This document shows, piece after piece, positions 24,401-34,377 of a DNA stretch of 64,000 bases. Made by a program: the position numbers and the translations under genes. Below the pieces are notes generated by a model, which was given only the letters and a program-made list of their open reading frames with translations, was not told where the DNA came from and ran no database searches. Numbering within the stretch: the stretch's first letter is position 1; each line of letters begins with the position of its first letter. Source of the stretch: Camarhynchus parvulus (Eukaryota; Chordata; Aves; Passeriformes; Thraupidae); the NCBI RefSeq assembly GCF_901933205.1, contig NC_044572.1:31692001-31756000 (forward strand), in the 5' to 3' direction.

Positions 24401-27400
24401 GTGAGAACCTTCATATGTAACCTAAAAAACTCCGGAACACAGTATGTTTAACCTAAGGGAAAGAGAAGACCACACATTGTCTCATCCATCCTGCAGCAAG
24501 GTCTTGTCTGGCTGTGGGGGAATCAATTTTGTCAATGATTTATCCTGAGCAGATTTTGGCTGAAAGGGTTTGTGAGTTGTCCTACTGCTTGTCTACCTTT
24601 CCAAGTACAATTAATTGAATTCAGTACTTTGTAACACTGCTTGTACAGCGAGCTTAATGACATTGGAAACACTTAGGTCTCCATTTTCCTAGGAAAATTA
24701 TTTTAAGGTGCTTCCATTTAGAAAGTTTTGGGTAGGCATGGGAAAGTATCTCTTATGGAACCGCACTTTAACCAATGTAACTGATAAACTCACCAGTTTC
24801 AGAAGTCCAGAATGGCACTATCCTCAGAACTCAAACTTACTCTTTGCACATTTTCTTCCTCTGAAAATAATGGAAATGTTATACATTTCCTTGCATCTCA
24901 CTCTTTCTAAAATAGGAAAAATAGCTTGTAAGACTGTTTCTAATTTTCCACTACCCTCTCACACATCTGTTTCTGTAGCTTTGTCAGGTTATCACCAGCT
25001 GACATATACTGAATTATTCAAATTTCATTATTGAGTTTTCATCCTGGACAGCAGTGTATGTGGAACATCCATGACTCCAAAGGGCCACATTGCCAAAGTT
25101 GCTTCTAATCAGCAGCAAATGCTAAAATTTTTGAGGCTACAAAAAGAAAATGTTGCTTTAAGTTTAGTTCTAAGAAGTTTTGCCTGGAAACTGCTTTAAT
25201 CTGTTTTCATATACACAAATAACAAATGTGGATGTTTATACAGGGGTGTGTATATATATGTACATACATATACAATATAGATATATATTATATGTATTAT
25301 ATAGTATGTACTTTTTAATATGTATATAAATATTTAAAATGCTGTCTGCTTCTCCTCAGCTGCTGAGGAGGCCACTTTGGAGAACTGTTTGTATACAATT
25401 TGCTAAAAACAGCCAAGAGATTTTTCAAGCGCCCTTTCTAGACTTGTTGTTTTTCATTGTCCAAAGGTAAAAAGCTCATTTATGAGGGAAAAAAAAAAAA
25501 TTATCATGTTAGGTGTGAACAGGCCATTTGTGGAGCCAGGATAAGCTGGGAAAAGTGCCCCTTTCACCCCTGGCAGTGGGTTGAAGCCTGCCTTTCGGCA
25601 GTGAGCGAGAGGAGCGGGCTGGTGTCTCCCTGGTCCCGAAGAAACAGAATTTCATATGTCAAAGAGCCACACTCAGATGAAGGCAATTGGAAGTAACTGC
25701 TCAGAAGAAGATGCCCAAGAGTAAGTTGCCATGGAGATGGAAAGGCTAAACACCACTGTGCTCCTGACCTCCAAAGAGGTTGATTTCTCCACATGACAGC
25801 TGAGGTCGTGGGGGCATGGTGGGAAGCTCATCCTGCTGGCTCCAGCTCTGCCTCTAGCCTATGGATAAGTAAAGAATTACTGCTTTACTACTTTAGGTAG
25901 TCCATTAACCTTCACAAGCCTGAACTTTCATTCAAATAATTGCAAAATAAGTATAGGTGGTGAAACCTGAACAGAATCACTGCTATTTGTATGCCCTTTG
26001 GAAAGTTTAGGCACCCAACTCTTAGTGTGGATCCACTGGCATTTTAATCAGTGAGAATTCTTTCTTAGTTTCTTGCTGTAATTGGAAAAAGTAAAGTCCA
26101 GAATTACCAGCAAAACCAGAAAATCATTCAGTGACTAGCAGCCAAATGAATGGATGGTCCTTCATCAGCAGTGGGGCTTTGTATTCACTGGGGAGATTAC
26201 CTTCTCTTTTTAACTTCTTGCTTTATGATGAGCTCTTTTAGCTACAAATTCATTCCACAGGGTCCATTAGAATAACCCACTGTGTGTCAGCTTTGATAGA
26301 CCTCACCCAGGAACAGCCATAAAGACAGAAGGGCGGCAAGCTCCTGCTTCATACCCCAGTAACCCACAGCCTCCCTCTGTGCACATGACTCCCACAGATG
26401 CAGTAAAACCTGATTTAAGTGCCAGCAGAGAGAGACTGGTAAGTACAGATTGTCTGACAGAATTGATCTTCCACTCGAGGTAAATAACAGGGCTTTTTTC
26501 AAAACCTCAGCACTACTTCAAAGTGGCATCTTAAGATACAGCTTATTGTGGGTGAGGTTAGTGGTGCAAGTTCAGGCACAGGTAAATGGCTGGTTGCAGA
26601 ACCAAAATGACTTCAGAAATAAGTGCTTACTGGTGTTATTTTGAGCAGTAGCTTGTTGTAGACTGTTCTAAATGCCAGAAGCTGTTAAATGTTATTGTGA
26701 TTTTGTGAAGTGGACCCTGCATTAGGAAGAAATAGCTTTTGTGAAAAGTACCATTTAGAGCTAGAAATATTTTTCAGCAAAAACAACTTCAAGCCTCTTT
26801 TAAATTGCAGGCAGCTTTATGACAATAAGTTCAGAGAAATTCTTTGAATTCAGTGAAGTTCTTACAGCACAGGAGATGGGGAGGTCTAGAAAAATAAATT
26901 TGACAGCTACAGCTTTTATTCTTATTTTATTTATTACTTTTTATTTTATTTAGCCCACCGGGCGTATATCTCACCCAAGTCCTGTCTACATAAATCTTGA
27001 TCTGCTCCAAAGTCCCAAGTCTTATCTTAAATATCCTGACAGAGTTAGGGTCTTCCTGCTCTATAGGAACAGTGCAGTTAACAGTACTTGGCTCAATACT
27101 GAGCTGATTAAGACCTTAATTTTTAATCCTGTTAAAATTATCACCACTGTCTATCTCACTGAGGCCAAAGCAGCAGTACAAAACCCCATGCAACACTCCT
27201 GCACTTGGAGAGATGCAGTGAAGTAACAAAATGGCATAAGAATCCTTGCTTGGCTGCTGAGGTGATGCAGACTTGCAGTACTTAAAATACACTCACCTGA
27301 GTAGTGACAGACCTTAAAATACATGCAAAGCATCCTCATGAAGTAAGAAGCAACCCCACAGAAAATGGAAGTGTCCAGAAATTATGCAAATAGTAACTAT

Positions 27401-27554
27401 GGGGGGAATCCTTTAGTAACCCTGTTGCCTTGTATCAGAACATGCAGCTGTCATGTCTAAAAAACTTCAAATAAATTCCTGAAACTTTGTAGCTACAGAA
27501 GAATGTTTCCTGGTGTCAGCATTACCACTAAAGTTATTGATTCTTTTCCTACAG
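24401..27554 (+). other. Dynein intron
   Basis: Contains an AT-rich low-complexity patch at 25246-25330. Nothing else is recognised. Confidence 0.55.
25246..25330. repeat. AT-rich low-complexity / TATATG-type repeat
   Basis: Degenerate GTATAT/ACATAT units. Confidence 0.75.
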
Positions 27555-27776
27555 CTTGGAGGGGAACTTGGCACCATGTTTCTGGGCCTCTCCAAATCTG
27601 GATTATGATTGATACCATGAATACATAGATGAAATACTTCCATCTGAAAGCCCTGTACTGTATGGACTGCACCCCAATGCTGAGATGGGATTCTTGTCAA
27701 CATCAGATAATCTCTTCAAAACTCCTTTGGAAAAGCAAGCCATATCTCCATGGGAGAGGGACCAGGACAGTCTACA
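27555..27776 (+). pseudogene. DNAH11: DNAH11 exon remnant: C-terminal domain, LYGLHPNAE block (stop codon)
   Basis: After acceptor CCTACAG it reads LEGNLAPCFWASPNLDYD, stop, [20 protein letters not shown] then [20 protein letters not shown] and KQ. The family pattern is [50 protein letters not shown]. The glycine codon of the DY.GYH motif is TGA (27610-27612), one substitution from GGA. Another stop follows at 27777. The 3' edge is approximate. Confidence 0.95.
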
Positions 27777-29744
27777 GTGAAAGAGGTGAAGTTCTTCATC
27801 CAATGTGTTGTCAGTTCTTTTAATGACAGGTGGAATACACATCTTGCTGTGTTATTTCAGCAATAGACTTAATTTTGGGGGCTGGAAGATTGGCGGGGGG
27901 AGGGGGGAGAACGCATCAAATTAGAAAAGGTCAAATGAGTGTTAATAGTTGTGACAATGCATCAGCCTGGCCAAGAGGTAATGCACTAGGAAGACATTTG
28001 GACCAATTTCTTTTTCACATTGAATTTATTTGGGGTGCGAAACAAGGTATGGATCTATGCCACTTTTTTTTGTTTGTTTTATTTTGTATACTTTTTATAA
28101 ACAAGTACAGCAAAAATAACTTACTAGAAAAAAGGCATGGTTGGTTGAATTGGTGAGTCTAGTCTTGACCTCTGTCTTTTGTTCCCATCTCCTGCATGAT
28201 AAAACTCCTTAGGGTAGCTTTCCTATGCCTTCCCACTTGTGCCAAGCATAGGAAGTCCCTCCTAGCCTGCACTCCTGACTTTTTCTGCTGCATTCACAGC
28301 CCAGCCTAGCAGTGGTGTGCAGGATTTCCATGCCAGGAAGAGCAGCCTAAGCACATGTTCTCTCACTGCTTCCCTTCCTGGAAACTTGTTCTGAGCAGGA
28401 GCCTTGTGTCTGTTCCAAGACTTCCCTTGCAAGCAGTAAAGGAAGAGGAGGTTTTCAGGCAGTTTTAGTTTTTGGGTAGTCTGAAGAGGTGAGTCCTGGC
28501 CAAGGAGGGTGTCTCACCATCTCTTAGCCTCAGCACCTCACCACAGAACCTGGAGTCTAGCAGAACAATAACATTCATACTGATAAACTATCAGATGCTG
28601 GGTTAAAAGGACCAACCCTAATACCAGGATAAGCTTTGTCACTTCATATGGAGTTGGATGGGACATTGCAGTTCTGTTCATAGTCAAGATATGTCAGACA
28701 CACAGATACATTAGTATAGCCAAACTCCTTCCAGAAAAATTTAAAAGGATGGGTTTTAAGCATGGAACATCACTGGTGTTTAAGAGATTAAATTAATAAA
28801 GGAGCAGGGAAGTAAAATGTAATCACAAATCTTAGCTAGTTCTGTTTTCAGATTTTGCCATCTTCTGCATCCTCCTTTCTGAGTGTAGGTCTGAGAAGCT
28901 ATGTCCAGATGCCCCCAAGCCTGGCACATGATGAGACTGAGCCTTCAGTTCCTTATCCTTACCAGAGTTAATTAAGGTCCCCTATGACTGCCACTCTGGT
29001 TCTGCATTTCTCCATCCCTTTCTTTATTTCCTCCCTTTCCTCTGAGCACTCTTTTTTTAAAATCTTTTTTTTTCCTCTTATCACTATCAGATCATGGAGG
29101 TTTTGCAGGAGGAAATGTGACAGCTCTGCATGCAAGTAGCCAAACACTGCTTCATCTCCTGGTGGGAGCTTGTGCTTTTTATGCTCAGTCCCCCTCCACT
29201 TCAGGGAGTCTGGACCATAACATATGGCATTCATCATTAAGTCTGCCAAAGCTAGGGCTGAAACAGAGGCTGAGCTGCATTAATGCTGTGATTTCAATTC
29301 CTGCTTATTAGCACTGTTATGAATTGTTCTTCATTTATGTTCTGTCTCAGTTCCAGAGCAAGCCTGCGGCGAGAGAGGCTCCTTCTGGGGGTGAGGCATG
29401 TCTGTGCCTGTGCTGTGTTTTGCCTAATGCCAGAGACAGCAAGGACTGTGGGTGGTGGAGGGGGTGATGGAAGCTATTAGGTACTAGAGAAATACAAACT
29501 ACTGACTGAAAAATCAAGGCACACTTGACTGAAAATCAAGACAATTCCAGGGTGTATCCTAGTAACAGCAGTCATCCCAAGTCCAGGACAACGCATTAGT
29601 AGGCTTCAAGGGTCAACGTTACCTGAAAATGTAAAGCTAAATAGAAGCTGCTAAGTGTTAATTGGTTTGCAGTCATTCCTTTCAATACTGTTGCCAAGAA
29701 GACAGCAAAGGTGATGGAGGGAGCATCTCTGTTTTTTATCTAAG
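27777..29744 (+). other. Dynein intron
   Basis: Holds a G-rich tract at 27877-27911. No exon or mobile element is recognised. Confidence 0.55.
27877..27911 (+). other. G-run tract, possible G-quadruplex
   Basis: Runs of five, six and six G separated by short spacers, of the form GGCGGGGGGAGGGGGGAG at the 3' side. A four-stranded fold is possible if a long run is split. Confidence 0.4.
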
Positions 29745-30037
29745 AAAATGAGATATTTGTGCTCTTCTGAAGAAATCAGACACTTGAAAGTAGAAGAGTC
29801 AGAAAGAGTTGATTTGCTGGGACTTCTATTGCATCTGTTGTATTGTCCTGAAGAGGTTAAGAATGTCCTGGGTGATATTCTGGAAATGTTTTCTGAGAAA
29901 CTTAACATAGCAGAAATCATGCAGGAAGACTATTGCCTGGAGACCCTATGCTCTTGTTTGCCTCAAAGAATAAGGTGATGAACCTTTCCCTTTCAGAGAT
30001 GCATAGGTCTTCTAAACAGCTGGACCTCGGTGTGAAG
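29745..30037 (+). pseudogene. DNAH11: DNAH11 exon remnant: [14 protein letters not shown] block (frameshift)
   Basis: The clear part reads CPEEVKNVLGDILEMFSEKL then NIAEIMQEDY, matching [28 protein letters not shown]. A frame break at about 29976-29977 is followed by MNLSLSEMHRSSKQLDLGVK, matching MNILIREIRISLQQLDLSLK. After GTGAAG the donor reads GC (30038-30039). Residues before CPEE do not match the family, so the true 5' edge may be nearer 29850 than the AG at 29743-29744. Confidence 0.85.
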
Positions 30038-30126
30038 GCAAATTACTTATTTCAGGGATTTTTGTGGCTCTTTTGGAAATGAAAGAATAGTTATTCTTTA
30101 TGTTTGCCTTTTATTTTTCTCCAAAG

Positions 30127-30251
30127 GGGGAGCTGATGTTTTCTGCTTACATGGACATGCCACAATATACACAATATACACTTTTCTGTGATGTTGTGCC
30201 AGACACATGGACTAAACCAGCATATCCATCCACACACAGCTCTGTCCACTG
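30127..30251 (+). pseudogene. DNAH11: DNAH11 exon remnant: GEL...VPDTW block (open)
   Basis: Between a TTTCTCCAAAG acceptor and donor GTAAGT it reads GELMFSAYMDM then QYTLFCDVVPDTWTKPAYPS and THSSVHW. The family pattern is [39 protein letters not shown]. A short CAATATACA duplication adds residues in the middle. The frame is kept. Confidence 0.9.
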
Positions 30252-31041
30252 GTAAGTACCCCACAGTGACAGGGTTTAGCTACTATGCAGCTATTCCAGT
30301 GATTTAAGCCCAGCAGCCTTGTTCCATTCTTATTTCTTCCAAATTTCATCCTAATGAAAGTCAGTTTTCTCTTGAAGTGGGTTTTGTAGAAACACCAAAC
30401 ACTTTGCTAAAGCAAAGGCTCTGTTACCTCCCTTTGTCCCAGGTACCAGACGTGCTCAGCATCCTGTGGGATTCCTTTCTGCTAGCCTGCCACCAGCAGT
30501 GGTTAGACATGGATGAAACAGGCATTGTTTCTGGAAATTCTTCTGATACCTCATGGCAATGTATGCTGCATTATGCCATTATTCAGAACCTCTGTCAGAA
30601 TCCCTTATGTTCCTGATTTTTGCACTTTGCTCTGGCTTATTGGAAGTTTAAATATGAATTTTAAATACCAATGAAGATGCTAGCAATTTGCATTTAAGAA
30701 GGCATCAGCTCTTAGCAAATCCTGGCAGCTTCTCATGGTAATGTTCAGGTTTCTCCCCAAGACAGCAAATTTAACAGGACTGAGCATACTCACATTCTCT
30801 GCTGCCAGCAACCCATCCCATACTGATCACCTTCTACAACAGATTTCAGACATACTTACATGAGGGAAACAACAAATTCCACTGAAACAATCACCTTAGA
30901 CTTACATAAGCTTACATTTCTGGTGACTTCAGCAATGTACTTTAGACAAAAGGACTCTACACTTGAAATCTGTAGTTTTTTTTGTCTAAAAAGGCAGTTC
31001 ACACATAGTTAAGGCAGGAGCTACTGATGCTTCTCTTTTAG

Positions 31042-31152
31042 CATTGCTGATTTTCTCATGAGGTGCCAAGAACTTGACATCTGGACACAGGACTTAGTGC
31101 TGCCAGCCGTGGTGAGGTTTTCTGGCTTGTCCCATCCTCTGCTTTCTGACAG
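31042..31152 (+). pseudogene. DNAH11: DNAH11 exon remnant: [10 protein letters not shown] block (frameshift)
   Basis: After TTTTAG it reads [20 protein letters not shown] then [12 protein letters not shown], matching [38 protein letters not shown]. Towards the end, compared with CCTCAGTCTTTTCTGACAG-type sequence, two bases are missing near 31140, breaking the frame before the donor GTCAGC. Confidence 0.9.
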
Positions 31153-31626
31153 GTCAGCAGTGATGGGTGTAGGGCACTAAGCAAATGGTTTCAATATCAG
31201 ACATTTCATCTACTGGTGTTAGCTGTGTTTGTGATGCTGCTTGGAGAGCTAATCACAGCTTAAATAAAAAGATTAAAATCACCTTAACATTAAAATAATC
31301 CTTTCCTGAAAGCAAGGGGAACAATCCAAACTTGTCTTCAGGCTACTCAGAAGTGTGAGGACAAAGCAGCTAAGGAAATAAGAGCTTGATTGTATAGTTA
31401 AAAAGAGGTTTAAGAGTGCAAGTTTTTCTACCATTGTTATTTAACTAATTCCGTGCATATATCATGGTACCAATCTGTTTTCTTCTATAAAAGAATTATG
31501 AGGCTAAGGAGAAAAATAAATCAAGCCTCCCAATCTTCTTTGTGTAGTTGTTGCCTCAGTAGGGGATGGAAAACTTTCACCAGTGTAGTGAATAAAGCAG
31601 TACATCTCATTTCTTGTCACAATCAC

Positions 31627-31770
31627 AGAACATTAGCTCAGTCTGTTAGAGCATGGTGCTAGTAACACCAAGGTTTGTGGGTTCAAACTCCACACGGATC
31701 ATTCATTTAGGAGTTGGACTTGATGACTCTTGTTGGTCCCTTCCCTCAGAATATTCTGTGAATTTGCGAA
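31627..31770 (+). mobile_element. tRNA-Ile-derived SINE with CR1-like 3' tail
   Basis: The head (31627-31697) resembles a tRNA-Ile gene, with an A box TAGCTCAGTCTG, the stem GCATGGTGCTAGTAACACC and a B box GGTTCAAACTC. The isoleucine anticodon position is mutated and there is no processed acceptor end, so it is not a working tRNA. The tail (from about 31699) is the CR1 3' end: GGAGTTGGACTTGATGA, then GGTCCCTTCC and AGAATATTCTGTGAA. This tRNA-Ile plus CR1-tail structure is known as a SINE of songbirds that is mobilised by CR1 enzymes (TguSINE1 type). Confidence 0.8.
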
Positions 31771-32059
31771 TGTATGTTTGCATTTATTCTGAACACCACA
31801 GGAGTGCTTGGTAACAGTGTAACTCAAATTCTGCATGGTCACCAATGGCACTGAGCTAAATGCTTCACTTGGCTAGCAGAAATGTGGCCAGGAGCTCCTC
31901 ACAGGACACTGGCTGGGCTGCCATAATTCTCTGGAGAAGGGCAGACCCCACACAGTCTCAGGCTTGAGCATGATGGCTCAAGAGGTTGACAGTTCTAACA
32001 TCAAACTTACTGTCTGGATATAGAATTACTGAAAGCACTTTTTTTTTTTTTTTATAAAG

Positions 32060-32191
32060 CTGTAATGCAGAGCAGGAACAACTGGCCTTTGGATAAGGTG
32101 TGCCCAATTGCAGATATAACCAAAAAGACCAAGGAGGAGTGAGACCACCCAGCAAGAGAAGGAGACTATATCTGTATGCCTTCTGTGCAAG
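32060..32191 (+). pseudogene. DNAH11: DNAH11 exon remnant: KNEWPLDKM...VTKKTKED block (stop codon)
   Basis: After a poly-T/ATAAAG acceptor it reads AVMQSRNNWPLDKV, ADITKKTKEE, stop, DHPAREGDYICMPSVQ, then donor GTAAGA. The family pattern is [48 protein letters not shown]. The tyrosine codon after KEE/KED is TGA (32140-32142). Two codons are lost after MQ. Confidence 0.94.
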
Positions 32192-32614
32192 GTAAGAAAT
32201 GAACTTAAATTGCTTGATCTCCTAGTTCAGGGACTCTATTAGGCAGTGAAGTTGCATAAAGAGTTGCACTAAAGCATTGTGACCCTATGACCAGCACCAA
32301 GAAGCTTAGGCACGATGCTAGATTGCTGGCACTTGTCACTGTGGCTTTAAATTTCATACCAGCTTGGTGTTCTAATCATTAAATACACTTCCTGCATTTA
32401 AATAACTGTTATGTATGTCTGAACAAGGTCTGCATTGTAGTAAAGCAGCAGCTCTAATCCAACTGAGGTTCAGAAGCTTAAAGACTATTCCAGAAACTAT
32501 AAATTTCACAAAAATGAACTTCTAGACATTTTTTGCAGCTCTCAGAGGTGCAGAATAGGGTTAGTAGTTAGAACATGTTGGCAACCTGGATCAAGTAATC
32601 TACACAACTGCAAT

Positions 32615-32705
32615 TAAAAAAAAGAAAACCACAACCTAACCCCCACAAAAAAACATCAACCAACCTACCAACAAAACCCCCAAACCCCCAAACAAACATA
32701 AAACC
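32615..32705. repeat. C/A-rich simple sequence
   Basis: Degenerate AACCAACC/AAACCCCCAAAC units. Confidence 0.75.
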
Positions 32706-32876
32706 TCACAAAAATTGTCTTTATCCTGTTTTTTTCTTCTACCTTGACTGAAAGTTGCCAATTCTAAATAAACAGTAGAAAGAATTATGAATGTTTTATT
32801 TGCTGGGTCATAATGCTTATAAAGCTTTTGGGGAGACATACCAAGAATAAAGGGAAGTACTTGAGAACACCTGTAT

Positions 32877-32922
32877 TGTGGGTCCGTTCCAACTCAGAAT
32901 ACTCAGTGATTCTGTGATTAGC
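32877..32922 (+). mobile_element. CR1 3'-end fragment
   Basis: GGGTCCGTTCCAACTCAGAA followed by TACTCAGTGATTCTGTGATT is the typical CR1 3' end with its ATTCTGTGA-type terminal repeats. Only the end is present. Confidence 0.75.
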
Positions 32923-33860
32923 ATGAGGTATAATTAGGTGGGCAAAGTGTAAGAATTAAGAGATATTCTTTTCATCTGGACTTTTAAGCAATCAGTTATT
33001 GCAGTAGCTGTAGTAGGGTTGTAGGCTGTCCCTGAATGGAAACCATGTTCACTTTTTGAGCTGCAACTCATCTTTTAACAACCTTCACAAGATAAACATT
33101 GTATTTTGTTCTCTTTAATCTGTATCTTCCTGAGACTGAAGCATTTAGTTCAGGAACAACAATTCTGGCCTGCTGTCAACATGAGATTTTAGTTTTAACT
33201 GAGAAAAGCTGTCAACAAAGCTACAGCTCATTAGAGAAAGGTGAGTGACTCCCAGTGGCAATCAGAGAAACACCATCCTTACTCTTCACCAGACCTGAAT
33301 ATAATAAAAAGAAAGCCACTCTTTTGGAAAGGAGTTGCTACTACAGCAGGTAAACCCCAAGAGGAAAGTTAGGGTGGGGGAATGGAGCAATACAAAGGAT
33401 GTCATTTGAATGCTGCTTTTTGAAATGGGGGCATCAACTTTTTAGAGGTTTTTTTTAGCCATCTGTCAGTCCAAGGGCAATACAGTTCATTCCTCCTCTG
33501 GAGATGAGGAAAGCATCAAGGAACCTTGTGTGTGCAGTTTGGGCTTGTGTTGGTGTTTACATATATAAAATTTCCTATCACTACAGTCTCTGTTTTTAGT
33601 AAAAGGGCTTGTTAATGAATCCACAAGTACAGTCCAGACAGATGCTATGGACTCATCTCTGAATTCAAACAAAGCACAGCAGGCCAACAAAACCTCAATC
33701 TAAATCAACCAAATGTCAAGTCCACGCTACATCTGTGTGTTCAAATGTAGCCTTAACTATTTAGCAACTGTTTAAGCACAAATGATTCTGGTCTTGCACT
33801 ACAGAACAGCATGTAAAGCAGGTGCTACTATTACTGCAGGCACCACACAGGACAGGCCAG

Positions 33861-34077
33861 GAGCAGAAACATGGTTCAGGAGCTGACTTCAGCAATGCCA
33901 GACATTTTTTTAAAGGCTATTCCAGTGGATCAAAGGGAAAACAAGAATGTTTATGAATGTCCAGCTTATAAAAGCAAAAGCAGGAGGACAACTTGTGTTT
34001 TGACTTTCAAGCTGAAAATCAAGTCAGGTAAATGGGTTCTGGCAGAAATAGCGTCACTCCTGTCAGTTTCATACTAA
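33861..34077 (+). pseudogene. DNAH11: DNAH11 terminal coding exon (open, with stop codon)
   Basis: It reads VQELTSAMPDIFLKAIPVDQ, RENKNVYECPAYKSKSRRTT, CVLTFKLKIKSGKWVLAEIA and SLLSVSY, with stop TAA at 34075-34077. The family ends [66 protein letters not shown]. No frameshift is seen, but two residues are lost before KW and the WTF tryptophan is lost. It is the last exon of the decayed gene. Confidence 0.93.
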
Positions 34078-34083
34078 GCTTTC

Positions 34084-34089
34084 AATAAA
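34084..34089 (+). terminator. Poly(A) signal AATAAA of the DNAH11 remnant
   Basis: AATAAA lies 6 bases past the stop codon, implying a very short 3' UTR. Confidence 0.6.
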
Positions 34090-34160
34090 ACATGCTGCTT
34101 TCTCAGTCTCCCTGTTACTAAAAAGAGAGATTTTTCACAGTCAGCTAGAGCAAATCTAGA

Positions 34161-34228
34161 GCATAAGTGTCACATTAAGGATTGTGTTTTTGTCTCACAA
34201 AAACACAATCCTTAATGTAACGCTTACG
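34161..34228. other. Near-perfect hairpin, ~30-bp stem with 3-nt loop
   Basis: The arms 34161-34193 and 34197-34228 are reverse complements. There are 22 uninterrupted pairs next to the CTC loop (core ACATTAAGGATTGTGTTTTT), then one mismatch, seven more pairs including one G-T, another mismatch and a final pair. It lies between the ends of two convergent genes. It could be a small palindromic element, a pre-miRNA-like structure, or a fold affecting 3'-end formation. The sequence shows only the inverted repeat. Confidence 0.85.
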
Positions 34229-34377
34229 TGGTCTATGTTGTTATTTCCTCACCCATCAATGTTGTGCTCATGTGTTTCTCCACATATTGATTATTGATCT
34301 CAAAGCACCATTACACTTGCTACGGGAAAGTAAATGGGAAACATCAGCATCAGAGTGTAGTTTGAATCACAAAACAG

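Larger units (their letters stand above)
32192..33860 (+). other. Last dynein intron; penultimate exon not found
   Basis: A short exon encoding the ARWDTQAG motif is expected here but I cannot find it, so it is deleted or unrecognisable. The stretch holds a CA-rich simple tract (32615-32705) and a short CR1 tail (32877-32922). Confidence 0.5.
970..34105 (+). pseudogene. DNAH11: DNAH11 3' third, decayed in place (unitary pseudogene)
   Basis: DNAH11 is an outer-arm axonemal dynein heavy chain, a microtubule motor of motile cilia, about 4,500 residues long in mammals. Here about 16 exon remnants run in correct order on the + strand, from the end of the stalk/AAA5 through AAA6 to the C-terminus. 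Conserved dynein blocks include [67 protein letters not shown] and [17 protein letters not shown]. Introns are retained, so this is not a retrocopy. Six in-frame stops, at least eight frameshifts and damaged splice sites mean no full-length C-terminal motor can be made. Assignment to DNAH11 over paralogues DNAH9 and DNAH17 rests on the convergent neighbour CDCA7L and on residues such as WTQDL and TKKTKE. The 5' two thirds lie outside the window, and a working copy elsewhere cannot be excluded. Confidence 0.85.

Noticed and set aside
29651..29920. 89-codon minus-strand open frame
   Set aside because: It is antisense to the dynein EEVKNVL exon remnant.
31627..31697. Functional tRNA-Ile gene
   Set aside because: The anticodon loop and acceptor stem are mutated, and a CR1 tail follows directly, so it is a SINE.
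970..34105. Dynein lesions as sequencing or assembly errors
   Set aside because: They include substitutions to stop, multi-codon deletions, missing exons and amino-acid drift, while the nine CDCA7L exons downstream have none.
970..34105. A processed (retrotransposed) dynein copy
   Set aside because: Exons are separated by introns with recognisable splice sites, and the convergent neighbour CDCA7L is the expected one.
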